Below the pieces are notes generated by a model, which was given only the letters and a program-made list of their open reading frames with translations, was not told where the DNA came from and did no database searches. A DNA stretch of 64,000 nt. Origin: Chamaesiphon minutus PCC 6605. GTDB lineage: Bacteria; Cyanobacteriota; Cyanobacteriia; Cyanobacteriales; Chamaesiphonaceae. The stretch covers positions 3,754,385-3,818,384 of the forward strand of contig NC_019697.1 in assembly GCF_000317145.1 (NCBI RefSeq), given 5' to 3'. A program made the translations under genes and the position numbers. This document shows positions 46,096-56,152 of this stretch, one piece after another; position 1 is the first letter of the stretch; each line of letters opens with the position of its first letter.

Positions 46096-47340
46096 TTAAA
46101 AATCTTGACTGAATATTTCGGTCAACACGACATTAGAAAATAGTAAACCTTCCGGATCTGATAATCTTAAATAGCGATCTCGATCGTTAACTGAGACAAT
46201 CTCCACCCATCCCCGATCTTGATATCGTTGTAGGCATTTTAAGAGATTGTTTACTGGCTCGATCCCAAATTCAGATTCAAGAGCTTTGAGACTTACGCCA
46301 CGAGACAATCGCAATCCTAGCATCAAAGTTTCTAAAAACCGATCGGCTGCGGGGGTTGGATCTACGCGCCAATTGCAGCCATCGGCGATCCATTGATAGT
46401 ATTCCTGAGTCTTGCGGGGACGGGTAAAGCGATAATTTTCGAGATTGCTGGCTGCACCCATCCCGAAGGCATAGTAGGGGAGATTTTGCCAGTAGGTGAG
46501 ATTGTGGCGACACTGGTAGCCAGGTTTTGCGTAGTTAGAAATCTCATAATGTGCGTAACCAGCACCACTTAAGATTTGCTGGGCAGTACGATACATCTGT
46601 GCGGTGGTTTCGTCGCTGGGTAAAGGTTTATCGCCGGGTTGATATTGCTTGGCGAAGGGGGTTTGCGCTTCGACAATCAGATCGTAGCAGGAAATATGAG
46701 CGGGATTGAGGGCGATCGCAGACTGTAGGGAAGCTACCCAATTATCGATCGATTGTTGGGGCAATCCAGAGATCAGATCGAGGCTCCAGTTAGAGACACC
46801 GCCTTGCTGAATTAGGTCTACAGCCGCATAAATATCGTCCACAGTATGCGATCGACCGCATAATTGCAATAAGTTGTCCTGGAAGGCTTGCACCCCGATA
46901 CTGACGCGATTTACCCCCGCCTGGAGATAACCCTGAAGTTGAGCCAGATCGAATGTCCCCGGATCGATTTCCATCGAGATTTCGGCATTGCTGGCGATCC
47001 CAAATTTGGTGGCTAATAAGTCTAAAATCTGCCCTAATTGTTCGATGGTAAGCAATGAGGGGGTACCACCACCGAAGAACACTGTCTCTAGAGGTCGATG
47101 GTAATTTATTTGGGTGACTATTTCCGTCGCCAATCGATCGACATAAAGTTGGATATTACCAGAACTCGCACCATTGTGGCGATCGCCCACGACAAAGACG
47201 GGAAAGTCGCAATAATAGCACCGCCGCCGACAGAAGGGTATGTGGATATAAGCCGCAGTTGGTAAAAACGTCGCGATCGGATCGGGTGGGATGATGTGTG
47301 TATCGGACGCAGTTAATGTCATGCTGGCCATCTGTGACAA
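46096..47340 (-). CDS. hemW: HemW, heme chaperone-like radical SAM protein
   Basis: A 414-residue member of the HemN-like radical SAM family. It has HIPFCRRRCYYCDFPVF (CxxxCxxC), VFFGGGTPSLL and HNLTYWQNLPYYAFGMGAAS near residue 280. The HNxxYW motif is that of HemW, which binds heme, and not of the HemN coproporphyrinogen dehydrogenase. The C-terminal winged-helix-like HemN_C region (LMLGLRLSRGVSLKALESEF) is present. Likely role: insertion of heme into cytochromes. The 3' end lies next to the MITE-like element. Confidence 0.92.
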   Translation of the reverse strand: MSQMASMTLTASDTHIIPPDPIATFLPTAAYIHIPFCRRRCYYCDFPVFVVGDRHNGASSGNIQLYVDRLATEIVTQINYHRPLETVFFGGGTPSLLTIEQLGQILDLLATKFGIASNAEISMEIDPGTFDLAQLQGYLQAGVNRVSIGVQAFQDNLLQLCGRSHTVDDIYAAVDLIQQGGVSNWSLDLISGLPQQSIDNWVASLQSAIALNPAHISCYDLIVEAQTPFAKQYQPGDKPLPSDETTAQMYRTAQQILSGAGYAHYEISNYAKPGYQCRHNLTYWQNLPYYAFGMGAASNLENYRFTRPRKTQEYYQWIADGCNWRVDPTPAADRFLETLMLGLRLSRGVSLKALESEFGIEPVNNLLKCLQRYQDRGWVEIVSVNDRDRYLRLSDPEGLLFSNVVLTEIFSQDF

Positions 47341-47738
47341 GTTAAGGTTTTCGATCGAATGTCAACACCCATATATAGCGTGGCTGTTGGTTCGGTCTCA
47401 CTATATATCAAAAAACTCGATTGATAGTGCTAATGTATTCGATCTCTGAATATCTGATGTAACGGTCGATCGAAGGATCGCCAAACGTGCTTGACAATTG
47501 CGATCGCGCCTTAACTTGTCACGAATGCATGCTGGCTGAGACGATGAGTGAGTCACGATCTCTATTATCGGCGATCGTTGGTGTAGCATCTCATTGGCGA
47601 AGCCTCTCTAAAAGAAGAAAAGAGACGCCCAGCCGCAAGATAATCGGGTCGAACCAACTCACAAATCGAAAGCACTGTTAACTTGAGGTACGCTTTCCCA
47701 TTGTAGCAATCCCCGCTCCCCGCTCTCATAACCCCATG
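47341..47738. other. hemW-GST spacer
   Basis: About 400 bases between two minus-strand genes. Short frames here (47401-47589 minus, 47487-47681 plus) are not protein-like. No RNA, repeat or terminator was recognised. Confidence 0.4.
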
Positions 47739-48353
47739 CTAGAGACTCATTGTCATCGCTCTTTGTACTGCTGGACGTTGTTGCAATAACTCTACCCACC
47801 GTTTGAGGTGCGGGTGTCCGTCTAAAGTCAAACCGAGTCGCTCGTAGTTGGCAACCCACGGATAGGTAGCAATGTCGGCAATGGAATAATCATCATCAGC
47901 AATAAATGTATGGTCGGTTAGTTGACCATCTAAGACACTATAGAGCCTTAATGTTTCTTTTTCGTAACGCTCGATCGCGTAGGGAATTTTTTCTGGTGCT
48001 GCGTGTTTAAAGTGTCCTAATTGTCCGAACATCGGGCCGATACTGCCCATTTGCAGCATCAACCATTGCAATACTTGAAATCGATTTTTTGGGGCGGTTG
48101 GTAAAAGTTGTCCTGACTTTTCAGCTAGATAAATTAGGATGGCACCCGATTCAAAAATCGTTAAATCTGTTTCGCGATCGACCATTGCAGGAATCTTACT
48201 GTTGGGATTAATCGCCACATACTCTGGTTTAAACTGCTCCCCTTTACTGATGTCGATCGCATGATTAGTATAGGGCAGACCGATTTCTTCGAGCATAATT
48301 AACGGTTTGCGGCCATTAGGCGTCGTAAATGTATAAAGATCGATCGTACTCAT
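47739..48353 (-). CDS. Glutathione S-transferase (YfcG/Ure2-like)
   Basis: A 204-residue classic two-domain GST. The N-terminal thioredoxin domain (IDLYTFTTPNGRKPLIMLEEIGLPY) leads to the PNSKIPAMVD cis-Pro loop and the ES in FESGAILIYLAEKSG. The C-terminal helices contain IADDDYSIADIATYPWV. The TxNGxK pattern in the active-site loop resembles YfcG/Ure2p-type GSTs, which act on disulfides. The substrate is unknown. It is monocistronic, with ilvD next on the same strand after 265 bases. Confidence 0.9.
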   Translation of the reverse strand: MSTIDLYTFTTPNGRKPLIMLEEIGLPYTNHAIDISKGEQFKPEYVAINPNSKIPAMVDRETDLTIFESGAILIYLAEKSGQLLPTAPKNRFQVLQWLMLQMGSIGPMFGQLGHFKHAAPEKIPYAIERYEKETLRLYSVLDGQLTDHTFIADDDYSIADIATYPWVANYERLGLTLDGHPHLKRWVELLQQRPAVQRAMTMSL

Positions 48354-48619
48354 TTTTTGCTCCTGTTAAGACATCTCGAAAATGATGCACCTGCAAACTT
48401 TTCACATTTCTTGTCGCTTGACTGGAGTTTACTTTTCCCACATACCCCAGATCGGCAATTGCTAGAGCGATCGTCAATCTACTCAAACTAACATGCCAAT
48501 TGCCTATCAGTCATCACTCGATCGGTATTTGTCACATAATGATTATTAATGAATTTACTAAGCAATAAAACAGGGAAGCGAGAATCGATTCCCCCTTCCC
48601 TCAATGTCGATCGAATAAC

Positions 48620-50305
48620 TTAGAATAAATTCATATCTGTCACTGCGCCTAGACTGCTCGAAGAAACTAACTTAGCATATTTACCCAAAATTCCAGTTCT
48701 GTAGCGGGGTGCGGGTGCTTGCCAGTTGGCGCGCCGAGTGGCTAATTCTGCCTCCGAGACATTTAACTGCAACAACCGCTGGGGTGCATCGATCGTGATA
48801 CTATCGCCTTCATTAACTAGTGCGATCGTGCCGCCGACATAGGCTTCTGGCGCGACGTGACCGACGACCATCCCATAAGTACCACCAGAGAAACGTCCGT
48901 CGGTAATTAACCCCACAGTATCGCCCAAACCCGCACCGATAATGGCAGAAGTAGGTGCGAGCATTTCTCGCATTCCAGGGCCGCCTTTAGGGCCTTCATA
49001 GCGGATGACAATCACATCGCCTGCGACGATTTTTCCAGCAAGGATGGCATCGAGACAAGCTTCCTCAGATTCAAATACGCGCGCGGGGCCTATAATGACG
49101 GGCTTTTTGACGCCTGTAATTTTGGCGACTGCACCTTCGGTGGCGAGATTGCCTTTGAGGATGGCGAGGTGTCCTTGAGCATACATCGGATTATCCCATT
49201 GCCGGATAACATCTTGGTCGGCGCGGGGGGTGCTGGGAATGTCGGCTAGTACTTCAGCAACGGTTTGACCGCTGATGGTAAGCGCGTCGCCGTGGAGTAA
49301 ACCCTGTTCTAAGAGGATTTTCATCACTTGGGGAATACCACCTGCTTGGTGGAGGTCGGTGGCGACGTATTTACCCGAAGGTTTGAGATCGCAGATGACG
49401 GGTACTTTGCCGCGAATAGCTTCAAAATCATCGATCGACAGGGGTACGCCAATCGTCCGAGAGATGGCTAGCAGGTGCAAGACGGCATTTGTAGAGCCAC
49501 CAACTGCCATAATTACCGCGATCGCATTTTCAAAGGCTTTTCTGGTCAATATTTGCGATGGTAAAATCTGTTTGCGCACGGCTTCAACCAGCGCGTAGGC
49601 AGACTTCTCGGCACTAACGGCTTTTTCCTCATCTTCAGCCGCCATCGTCGAAGAATAAGGCAGACTCAAACCCATGACTTCGATGGCCGAAGACATCGTA
49701 TTCGCTGTAAACATCCCCCCGCAGGAACCAGCACCAGGACAAGCTTTTCGCTCCACAGCCGTCAATTCGGCCATGTCAATTTTACCCGCACTAAATTGAC
49801 CGACAGCCTCAAAGGAACTAACGACAGTCAGATCTTTGCCATCGTGATGTCCTGGCTTAATTGTGCCACCATAGACAAAGATCGCCGGAATATTCAGCCG
49901 CGCGATCGCAATCATCGCTCCTGGCATATTTTTATCACATCCGCCGATCGCCAATACACCATCCAAACTTTGCCCATTACAGACAGTTTCGATCGAGTCA
50001 GCAATTACTTCCCGCGACACTAAAGAATATTTCATCCCCTCAGTACCCATCGAAATCCCATCACTGATCGTAATCGTCCCAAACATCTGCGGCATCGATC
50101 CCGCCGCTCTGAGCGCAGCTTCTGCCCGAATTGCAAGGCTGTTAATCCCCATATTGCACGGGGTAATCGTACTATAACCATTAGCCAAGCCGACGATCGG
50201 TTTAGTAAAGTCATTATCCCCAAAACCAACAGCTCTGAGCATCGCCCGATTGGGCGATCGTTGTACGCCTTGGGTAATAGCCTGACTGCGCTTGTTATCT
50301 GACAT
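48620..50305 (-). CDS. ilvD: Dihydroxy-acid dehydratase
   Basis: Third step of valine/isoleucine synthesis, an Fe-S dehydratase. The 561-residue protein has the ilvD/edd pattern: [14 protein letters not shown] (a cluster Cys near 120), [17 protein letters not shown] (a second Cys near 190) and [20 protein letters not shown] near the C-terminus. The start at 50305 is preferred to 50344, because the extra 13 residues are not conserved-looking. Only the first cluster and second cysteines are placed with confidence. A terminator was not seen. Confidence 0.95.
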   Translation of the reverse strand: MSDNKRSQAITQGVQRSPNRAMLRAVGFGDNDFTKPIVGLANGYSTITPCNMGINSLAIRAEAALRAAGSMPQMFGTITISDGISMGTEGMKYSLVSREVIADSIETVCNGQSLDGVLAIGGCDKNMPGAMIAIARLNIPAIFVYGGTIKPGHHDGKDLTVVSSFEAVGQFSAGKIDMAELTAVERKACPGAGSCGGMFTANTMSSAIEVMGLSLPYSSTMAAEDEEKAVSAEKSAYALVEAVRKQILPSQILTRKAFENAIAVIMAVGGSTNAVLHLLAISRTIGVPLSIDDFEAIRGKVPVICDLKPSGKYVATDLHQAGGIPQVMKILLEQGLLHGDALTISGQTVAEVLADIPSTPRADQDVIRQWDNPMYAQGHLAILKGNLATEGAVAKITGVKKPVIIGPARVFESEEACLDAILAGKIVAGDVIVIRYEGPKGGPGMREMLAPTSAIIGAGLGDTVGLITDGRFSGGTYGMVVGHVAPEAYVGGTIALVNEGDSITIDAPQRLLQLNVSEAELATRRANWQAPAPRYRTGILGKYAKLVSSSSLGAVTDMNLF

Positions 50306-50696
50306 ACTTTCTTTAATACTCAATATTTCTAGCCACCGCTCCACCCACTCTCACCATCGAATAGCGACTCAACGGGCGATCGACGATTCGGCTTAGCCGA
50401 CGCTAGGCAAACGGTATTCGATCTATTCTACGGGTTATTAGCTCTTAATTTAATTGATAATTGATAATTGGGTTTTGAGAATGGAAATTGAAAGGATGCG
50501 TTCTGGTCCTCCTAGCACCAGTAGATCGAGAACCACACCCCTCGTTCACCCCTTAGCGTAGCCTTTCCACAAGCAGAAATGTTAATTGCGTGTCACTTAA
50601 GAAACTGTCACGACCGATGAGATCTAGCGTCACTTAGTTGGGTAGATTGATAGATAACCAGGATTACCCAGGGCAACGCTAAACACCTCAACGGCC
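50306..50696. other. ilvD-plsC divergent spacer
   Basis: About 390 bases holding two divergent promoters. The segment 50440-50500 is AT-rich with ATTGATAATTGATAATTG-type short repeats. No gene was recognised. Confidence 0.4.
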
Positions 50697-51419
50697 ATGA
50701 CAGACTCACCACTTGCTACCACCACCAAAGATCTCACCTCATCAACCGATGGACGCCAAACTGGCGTCTCCCCCTGGCTGAAGAAAATTATCTACCCCCT
50801 CGGCCAATACCTAGTTCTCCCTAACTATTTCCGCGAGATCGAAATCATCGGCCAAGAAAATATTCCCCAGACAGGCGCAGCTATCCTTGCACCCACTCAT
50901 CGCACCAGATGGGATGCAATGCTGATCCCCTACGCATGTGGCCCTTACGTCACTGGCAGAGATTTACGATTCATGGTTAGCATCGACGAAATGAAAGGCA
51001 TTCAGGGATGGTTTGCCAGCCGATTGGGCGGTTTTGCGATCGATACCAATAAGCCGGGGATCGCCAGTATCCGTAATAGTGTCGATCTACTCCACAATGG
51101 TGAAATGCTGACTATTTTTCCCGAAGGTAATATCTTCCGCGATGGTACCCTCCACCCACTCAAAAAGGGATTATCCCGAATCGCCATGCAAGCCGAAGCT
51201 CTCAAGCCAGGATTAGATCTCAAAATTATCCCTATCAATCTCAATTACGAGCATCCGATTGTTAAATTTCGAGATCGAGTCTCGATTCAGATCGGCACAC
51301 CAATAGACGTGCAGAATTATCAACAATTTTCGACAAAAACTGGTGCTGAAAAAATCCATCAAGATCTAACTCAAGCGTTGGCGCACTTGATGCAGCAACC
51401 TCAGGCAAATTCGGTTTAG
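50697..51419 (+). CDS. plsC: 1-acyl-sn-glycerol-3-phosphate acyltransferase PlsC
   Basis: Makes phosphatidate by acylating lysophosphatidate at the membrane. The 240-residue protein has the HxxxxD acyltransferase motif, H68 to D73, in THRTRWDAM, then FPEGNIFRDGTLHPLKKG (motif 3, with the FPEG) and IPINLNYEH (motif 4). One or two amphipathic membrane-associated segments are visible near the N-terminus. This is a core gene of glycerolipid synthesis. The convergent gene is the anti-sigma kinase, eight bases from its stop. Confidence 0.93.
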   Translation: MTDSPLATTTKDLTSSTDGRQTGVSPWLKKIIYPLGQYLVLPNYFREIEIIGQENIPQTGAAILAPTHRTRWDAMLIPYACGPYVTGRDLRFMVSIDEMKGIQGWFASRLGGFAIDTNKPGIASIRNSVDLLHNGEMLTIFPEGNIFRDGTLHPLKKGLSRIAMQAEALKPGLDLKIIPINLNYEHPIVKFRDRVSIQIGTPIDVQNYQQFSTKTGAEKIHQDLTQALAHLMQQPQANSV

Positions 51420-51426
51420 CCCAAAT

Positions 51427-51942
51427 TTAAGTTAATAGTGGTTCGCGCTTCTCCTTTGGAGCAGTTGTACCTGACGGTAGGCTATCGCCAACGCCAGCAA
51501 GTTGACAATACAATTGCTTGCAAAGAGAAAGTTCGGTGCCTTGGCGATTCCAAACTACTCGATCGAATATTTGATGTAATAGAAACATGCCGCGTCCCGA
51601 TTCTGACTCCATCGGGGGCAGTTGCGCGAATGAATCTGGCCGATTTTTTTCGTTCGAGCTTGCTAGATCCCGAGCTGGAGGGTGGAAACCACTGCCCTCA
51701 TCAGAGATGATCCACCAATAAGCACCCTCTTCAAAACAAAAACGGACAATAACCTGCTTATGTGGATCGAGGTTATTTCCGTGTTTGGCGGCATTTACTA
51801 ATGCCTCTTGTAGTCCCAATCTAATCTCTGTCTGCCATTTACTCGGAACTGCTGACAATAGGCTGTCAAGGATCGGACAGAGAAAAAGTGTTGAAGAAAA
51901 ACTAACCTTATCCCACTCAGACTTGATTGGACTTAATACCAT
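51427..51942 (-). CDS. Anti-sigma regulatory kinase-like (HATPase_c) protein
   Basis: A 171-residue protein of the RsbW/SpoIIAB-like GHKL fold. It has the N-box EALVNAAKHGN (E46, N50) and the G1-type ISDEGSGFHPP loop. The C-terminal stretch GRGMFLLHQIFDRVVWN carries G2. Members phosphorylate or bind anti-anti-sigma proteins and sigma factors; the partner is not in the window. It lies tail-to-tail with plsC. Confidence 0.85.
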   Translation of the reverse strand: MVLSPIKSEWDKVSFSSTLFLCPILDSLLSAVPSKWQTEIRLGLQEALVNAAKHGNNLDPHKQVIVRFCFEEGAYWWIISDEGSGFHPPARDLASSNEKNRPDSFAQLPPMESESGRGMFLLHQIFDRVVWNRQGTELSLCKQLYCQLAGVGDSLPSGTTAPKEKREPLLT

Positions 51943-52457
51943 AGCAATCTTTTAATCCTCATTAGGCACTTTTGCCGGATTACAATCGCAAACTGTTTAA
52001 AAAAACAGTGTGGCTGTCGCTCGCGAATCTACGCCCTATGTCTTGCTTCGATCGCGCTCTAATAGCAGCGATCTAACTGGAGTAACCGATCCCCCAATCG
52101 GGCTGGAATAACTACTCCTAATGACAGATACATATCAACGTTTGCATCTACCATTGTAGTAAAAAAACCTTGCTTAGTCTAGGCGATCGAAGGTAGCATT
52201 TAGCTAACTATTTTTCTTACAAGCTGTCGATAAATAAACTGCAATCTAATTTCAATTCAGCAACGCCCTCAAATTTTGCACTAGCGGACACACGCCTGTA
52301 GGGTTTCTTTGGGTGAAAAAAATCACGCCAATGTTCCCTTGGCGTGATTTTCTCCGCTCCCGATCGTGGAAGTGTCTCTTTCCAGTCGGGTTTCTCTTGT
52401 CTGAACGCATCGACTACGAAAAGAGACAAAATAGCGAAACTAATTGTAGTTGCCCGA
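51943..52457. other. 515-base spacer, mostly featureless
   Basis: Between the anti-sigma and TerC genes, both minus. It holds the TerC terminator (52313-52351). The rest has no recognised gene; a 70-codon ORF at 52217-52429 crosses the terminator and is rejected. Confidence 0.5.
52313..52351 (-). terminator. TerC gene terminator
   Basis: On the minus strand AATCACGCCAA, a 7-base loop and TTGGCGTGATT form a perfect 11-bp stem followed by a seven-T run. It is about 105 bases after the TerC stop at 52458. Confidence 0.85.
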
Positions 52458-53147
52458 TCACTCTTTCGATGTCGATTCTTTGCGCTCGGAGAATCCCCAT
52501 GTAAAAATAATGGCGACCATGCCGATCGTGATATATTCCGGAATTTCTAAATCTGGATACAGAGCGCGTATCAGGAGCTTAATTCCTACTAAACCTACAG
52601 CAACATAGCCCGCGTCTTCGAGATGCGAGTATTCTTCCAACCACCGGATAAATAACTCTGCCATAAACCGGAGCAAGATAATCCCAATCGTCGCACCACT
52701 GATTATCAACCAAGTATCGCTGGAAACCGCGATCGCCGTAGCCACGCTATCTAATGAAAAAGCTAAATCTGTAAACGCGATAATCGGAATTACTTGCCAG
52801 AGAGACTCGTACTGAGGGCGTTGTTGTTCGCCATCTTCGTCTTTTCCGGCAGTAAAGTACTTAAACACCAACCATAGGAGATAAACCGCTCCCAAAACCT
52901 GAAATTGCCAATAGCGAACAACCCATGTCGCGCCGACAATTAACGTCATCCGCAGAACATAGGCAAAAATTAGGCCGAGATTGAGTGCTTTGGGACGAAG
53001 CTCTTCGTCAACCAAGCCTTGAGAAATGGATGCTAGGGCAATCGCATTATCGGCGGATAAGACTGCTTCTAGTGCGACTAAAACTAAGAGCAGAATTGGT
53101 GTGGACAGACCAATGTCTACTGGTAACTCGATCGGTTTGTCTATCAT
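52458..53147 (-). CDS. TerC family integral membrane protein
   Basis: A 229-residue protein with seven or so membrane spans and the family motifs LVLVALEAVLSADNAIAL and FTDLAFSLDSVATAIAVS, whose buried Asp residues (SADN, SLDS) are proposed to bind metal. TerC proteins are linked to tellurite resistance, manganese export or, in plants, thylakoid biogenesis; which applies here is unknown. The 33 residues upstream to 53246 are not family-like, so the ATG at 53147 is used. Confidence 0.88.
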   Translation of the reverse strand: MIDKPIELPVDIGLSTPILLLVLVALEAVLSADNAIALASISQGLVDEELRPKALNLGLIFAYVLRMTLIVGATWVVRYWQFQVLGAVYLLWLVFKYFTAGKDEDGEQQRPQYESLWQVIPIIAFTDLAFSLDSVATAIAVSSDTWLIISGATIGIILLRFMAELFIRWLEEYSHLEDAGYVAVGLVGIKLLIRALYPDLEIPEYITIGMVAIIFTWGFSERKESTSKE

Positions 53148-53537
53148 CGATTCTGGTGAATGTGGATAAGCCAGCAGTGAAGGCGGCTCGCAGCAAAAAT
53201 CTTGCCAGCAACTAACTAGCAGTAATCTCCAAGCAGTTATTGCCATTAAATTATCATTTTACCAAAAACTTTGACTTTTCCCAACTGCAATCGTTGTGGG
53301 GCGATCGCTGCTGTGTTGGGCAAAAAGGTTAAGTTTTTCATGCTAGTCGCTTGGATCGACCAGACCTGATATTAGTATGTGCGAGCAATTTATTATGATA
53401 AAATAGTATTGGCATACTAAACTAAAGCAGTGCGTTCGCGCCTTTAATCTGATGTTTTGCTTGGTGCAACCCATCAGCGAGGAAGCATCTACTCTCCAGA
53501 TGTCACTTGTCCCTCAATCCCAATCATTACCTAACCT
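53148..53537. other. TerC-ssb divergent spacer
   Basis: About 390 bases between divergent genes. No gene, RNA or terminator was recognised. It includes AT-rich sequence around 53390-53410 that could hold a promoter for ssb. Confidence 0.4.
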
Positions 53538-53987
53538 ATGAATAGTTGCATTTTAATGGCGGAGATTATCAAAAATCCCGAAATACGTTCTACCCCTGAC
53601 AACCAGATGGAAGTAGCTAATATGGTGGTGCAATTTGCGCCACCATTAGGTAGCCGTCCCGGCGAACGCTCTCCAACGATCGAAGTTGTAGGCTGGGGCA
53701 ATTTAGCAACAGAAATGAAGGAAAATTACAAACAAGGCGATCGAGTGACGATTGAAGGTCGTCTGCAAATGAATACAATCGAGCGAGATGGTTATAAGGA
53801 AAAACGCGCTCAACTAATCGCCAGTCACCTATATCATCTGAGCACTGTAGATATGCCTGCATCGGCACCAACTGCAACCGCTGCTGCTAGTTCGCCCCCA
53901 GCGCGCACTACCGCTAAAGCAACTGCGCCCCGGGTTGAGGATCTTCCAGCGTTTGATGCTGAGGACGGCGATAATATTCCGTTCTAG
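53538..53987 (+). CDS. Single-stranded DNA-binding protein (Ycf41-like)
   Basis: A 149-residue OB-fold protein. It begins MNSCILMAEIIKNPEIRSTPDNQ, then EVVGWGNLATEMKENYKQGDRVTIEGRLQMNTIERDGYKEKRAQLIASHL (cited in parts: WGNLATEM, GDRVTIEGRLQMNT, EKRAQL). An Ala/Pro/Thr-rich linker and an acidic tail DGDNIPF follow; the latter resembles the SSB C-terminal protein-interaction tip. The pattern is that of the Ycf41 / slr1034-type SSB-like protein present besides the main SSB. The main replication ssb is likely elsewhere. Confidence 0.85.
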   Translation: MNSCILMAEIIKNPEIRSTPDNQMEVANMVVQFAPPLGSRPGERSPTIEVVGWGNLATEMKENYKQGDRVTIEGRLQMNTIERDGYKEKRAQLIASHLYHLSTVDMPASAPTATAAASSPPARTTAKATAPRVEDLPAFDAEDGDNIPF

Positions 53988-54034
53988 TTTTGTCAGAGTG
54001 GCTGGCTAAAGAGCTTTAATTCTCTAGCCGCCAG

Positions 54035-55579
54035 CTATTTATGCACTGGTGAGCCTAATTCTAAAGCTGTTACTAGACCGGGCAATGTATATTCGGCTGC
54101 TTCAATATCGACTCTGCCCAATAGCTCTCTACAGGTAGCTGAAGTTTGAGGGCCGATCGAGGCAATACAAACTCGCGATTGCCAATCTGCTGGTAGACTA
54201 CTACCGACTAATTGCCAAAAGTTTCTCACGGTTTTGGAACTGGCGAAAGTAACGATATCGATCTGCTGCTGTTGTAACGCAATTGCTACGGCAGGATCGA
54301 TCTCGCGTGGGCATTGCGATTGATAAGCGGCAACTTCGACTACCGTCGCTCCGAGATTGGTAAATTCTCGCACTAACACTTCGCGTCCGCCAGTTTCGAC
54401 GCGCGGAAATAAAATTCTTTGTCCGTGAGGATCGCTGGGGAAGTTACTCACCAACGCATCGGCAACAAAATCGGGTGGGATAAAATCGGGCGTAATTCCG
54501 TGTTGTTTCAGCGATTGGGCGGTTTTTTGACCGACTGCGGCGATGTTTACACCTGCGAGGGCGCGGCTGTCTTTAGCCACCACAGCCAGCCGTGCAAAGA
54601 CAGCATCGACAGCATTGGTAGAAGTAAGGATTAACCAATCAAACGTGTTTAGTCGATCGATTTCTCGATCGAGATCTACCCAACTACTGGGGGGCAGGAT
54701 CTCTAATGTGGGCATTTCGATGACGCGCGCGCCACACGCTCGAAGCCTCTGGGAAAAATCGCTAGCTTGTCCGGCGGCACGGGTTACCAGGACGGTTTTG
54801 CCAGCGATGAGACTCGGCTGTGAGTGTGTTAGTTTGAGTTCGTTACTAATCGGCGAAGTCGATGCGCTACAGTTAATGTACTCTCGCAATCTTACTACCT
54901 GCCCGACAACCATCACCGATGGCGACAGTTCCACTCCTTCAGTTTCGTCAATGATTCCGCCCAAATCCGATACCCAAATTTGCTGTTGCGACGTTCCCGC
55001 CCAGCGAATTATCGCAATTGGGGTATTAACCGAGCGGTCGTGTTTCAAAAATTGAGCGACTACTTCAGCTAGTTGCCTAGTGCCCATTAAAATTACTACC
55101 GTCGGGATTCTAGCTAGGGCATCCCAATCGAGATCGTCGGGGAGATGAGCCGTAATTACCGCAAAACCTCTACTCAAGACAGGATCGGTGAGGGGAATGC
55201 CAGCCAGGAGGGGGGCAACCAAAGCCGTCGATAATCCAGGGATTACCTCATAGTCGCAGTTGGCAGCAGTCAGGGCATCGATCTCAGCAGTAACGCGCCC
55301 GAAAATAAAGGGATCGCCACTCTTGAGCCGCACCACCGTTCGATCGGTACGGGCGTACTCTACCAATATTGCATCGATTTCTGATTGGAGCATACTCGGC
55401 TGCCCGCCGCGCTTGCCAACATTTACCAGCACGCAAGTTTCTGGTACCAATTCTAGCAATCCACGATCGACCAAAGCATCATAAATTAATATTTCTGCTT
55501 GGGTGAGAATTTGTTGCGCGCGGAGCGTCAAAAAAGAGACATCTCCAGGCCCCGCACCCACAATATATACTTTGCTCAT
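54035..55579 (-). CDS. cobA-hemD: Fused uroporphyrinogen-III C-methyltransferase / uroporphyrinogen-III synthase
   Basis: A 514-residue two-enzyme fusion. The N-terminal SUMT domain (1 to about 240) has VYIVGAGPGDVSFLTLRA, the VRLKSGDPFIFGR motif and GIPLTDPVLSRG; it adds two methyls to uroporphyrinogen III for siroheme or cobalamin. The C-terminal HemD domain (about 260-510) has VLVTRAAGQASDF, LTSTNAVDAVF and FASSKTVRNF; it closes hydroxymethylbilane to uroporphyrinogen III. The fusion puts the branch enzyme on the synthase product. HemC is at 22512, far away. Confidence 0.93.
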   Translation of the reverse strand: MSKVYIVGAGPGDVSFLTLRAQQILTQAEILIYDALVDRGLLELVPETCVLVNVGKRGGQPSMLQSEIDAILVEYARTDRTVVRLKSGDPFIFGRVTAEIDALTAANCDYEVIPGLSTALVAPLLAGIPLTDPVLSRGFAVITAHLPDDLDWDALARIPTVVILMGTRQLAEVVAQFLKHDRSVNTPIAIIRWAGTSQQQIWVSDLGGIIDETEGVELSPSVMVVGQVVRLREYINCSASTSPISNELKLTHSQPSLIAGKTVLVTRAAGQASDFSQRLRACGARVIEMPTLEILPPSSWVDLDREIDRLNTFDWLILTSTNAVDAVFARLAVVAKDSRALAGVNIAAVGQKTAQSLKQHGITPDFIPPDFVADALVSNFPSDPHGQRILFPRVETGGREVLVREFTNLGATVVEVAAYQSQCPREIDPAVAIALQQQQIDIVTFASSKTVRNFWQLVGSSLPADWQSRVCIASIGPQTSATCRELLGRVDIEAAEYTLPGLVTALELGSPVHK

Positions 55580-56152
55580 CGAAATGAATTATTAATTATT
55601 AATTACGAAGACCCCTTTGTCATGCCCTTTTTTTGCTCTCGATCGCGAGACTCAATCTGTGGTACGAACGGCGGCAATCCTGTCTGGCGCAACTGCTTTC
55701 AGGAGAATCGGCTAAACCTATCACAGTATCACAAATTGTCGATCGGACTCGCCAATTATGACAAATTGGTGTAAGAATATAATATGATTCCCCGTTAACG
55801 ATCGGCACGACCGAGCGTTAAGAAAAACTGTAAGATAGCCACTGGCAACCGTCGGGTTCTCCCGACCGTGACAGTAAGATAAAGATCGCGATTTTCTCTC
55901 TAGGGAGATGCCGATCTCCTCTTCCAGACGCTTGGCAAACGCTAACGAGTCGATCGATAACCGATCGGGGTAAGTCGCAGGCATTAAGTACGATTCGTAC
56001 TATGCTAAGAACCCACTACCAGGTAAGAGCTTTCATTAAATATACTTAGTTCGATAATCAAAAATTAATATTGTGTAGATAAATATATGGTCTTGCCAAC
56101 ATCAAGTCATAATCTAGACGCTCGATCGGTTTTATAAATAGGGACATAGTGG
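55580..56152. other. cobA-hemD to infB spacer
   Basis: About 570 bases between divergent genes, with two short ORFs (55620-55808, 55721-55984 minus) that have no recognised content. The infB leader lies at the right end. No nusA or ylxR, the usual upstream neighbours of infB, is present. An unidentified small RNA cannot be excluded. Confidence 0.4.

Noticed and set aside
52217-52429. 70-codon ORF downstream of the TerC gene
   Set aside because: It translates through the TerC terminator hairpin and has no family features.
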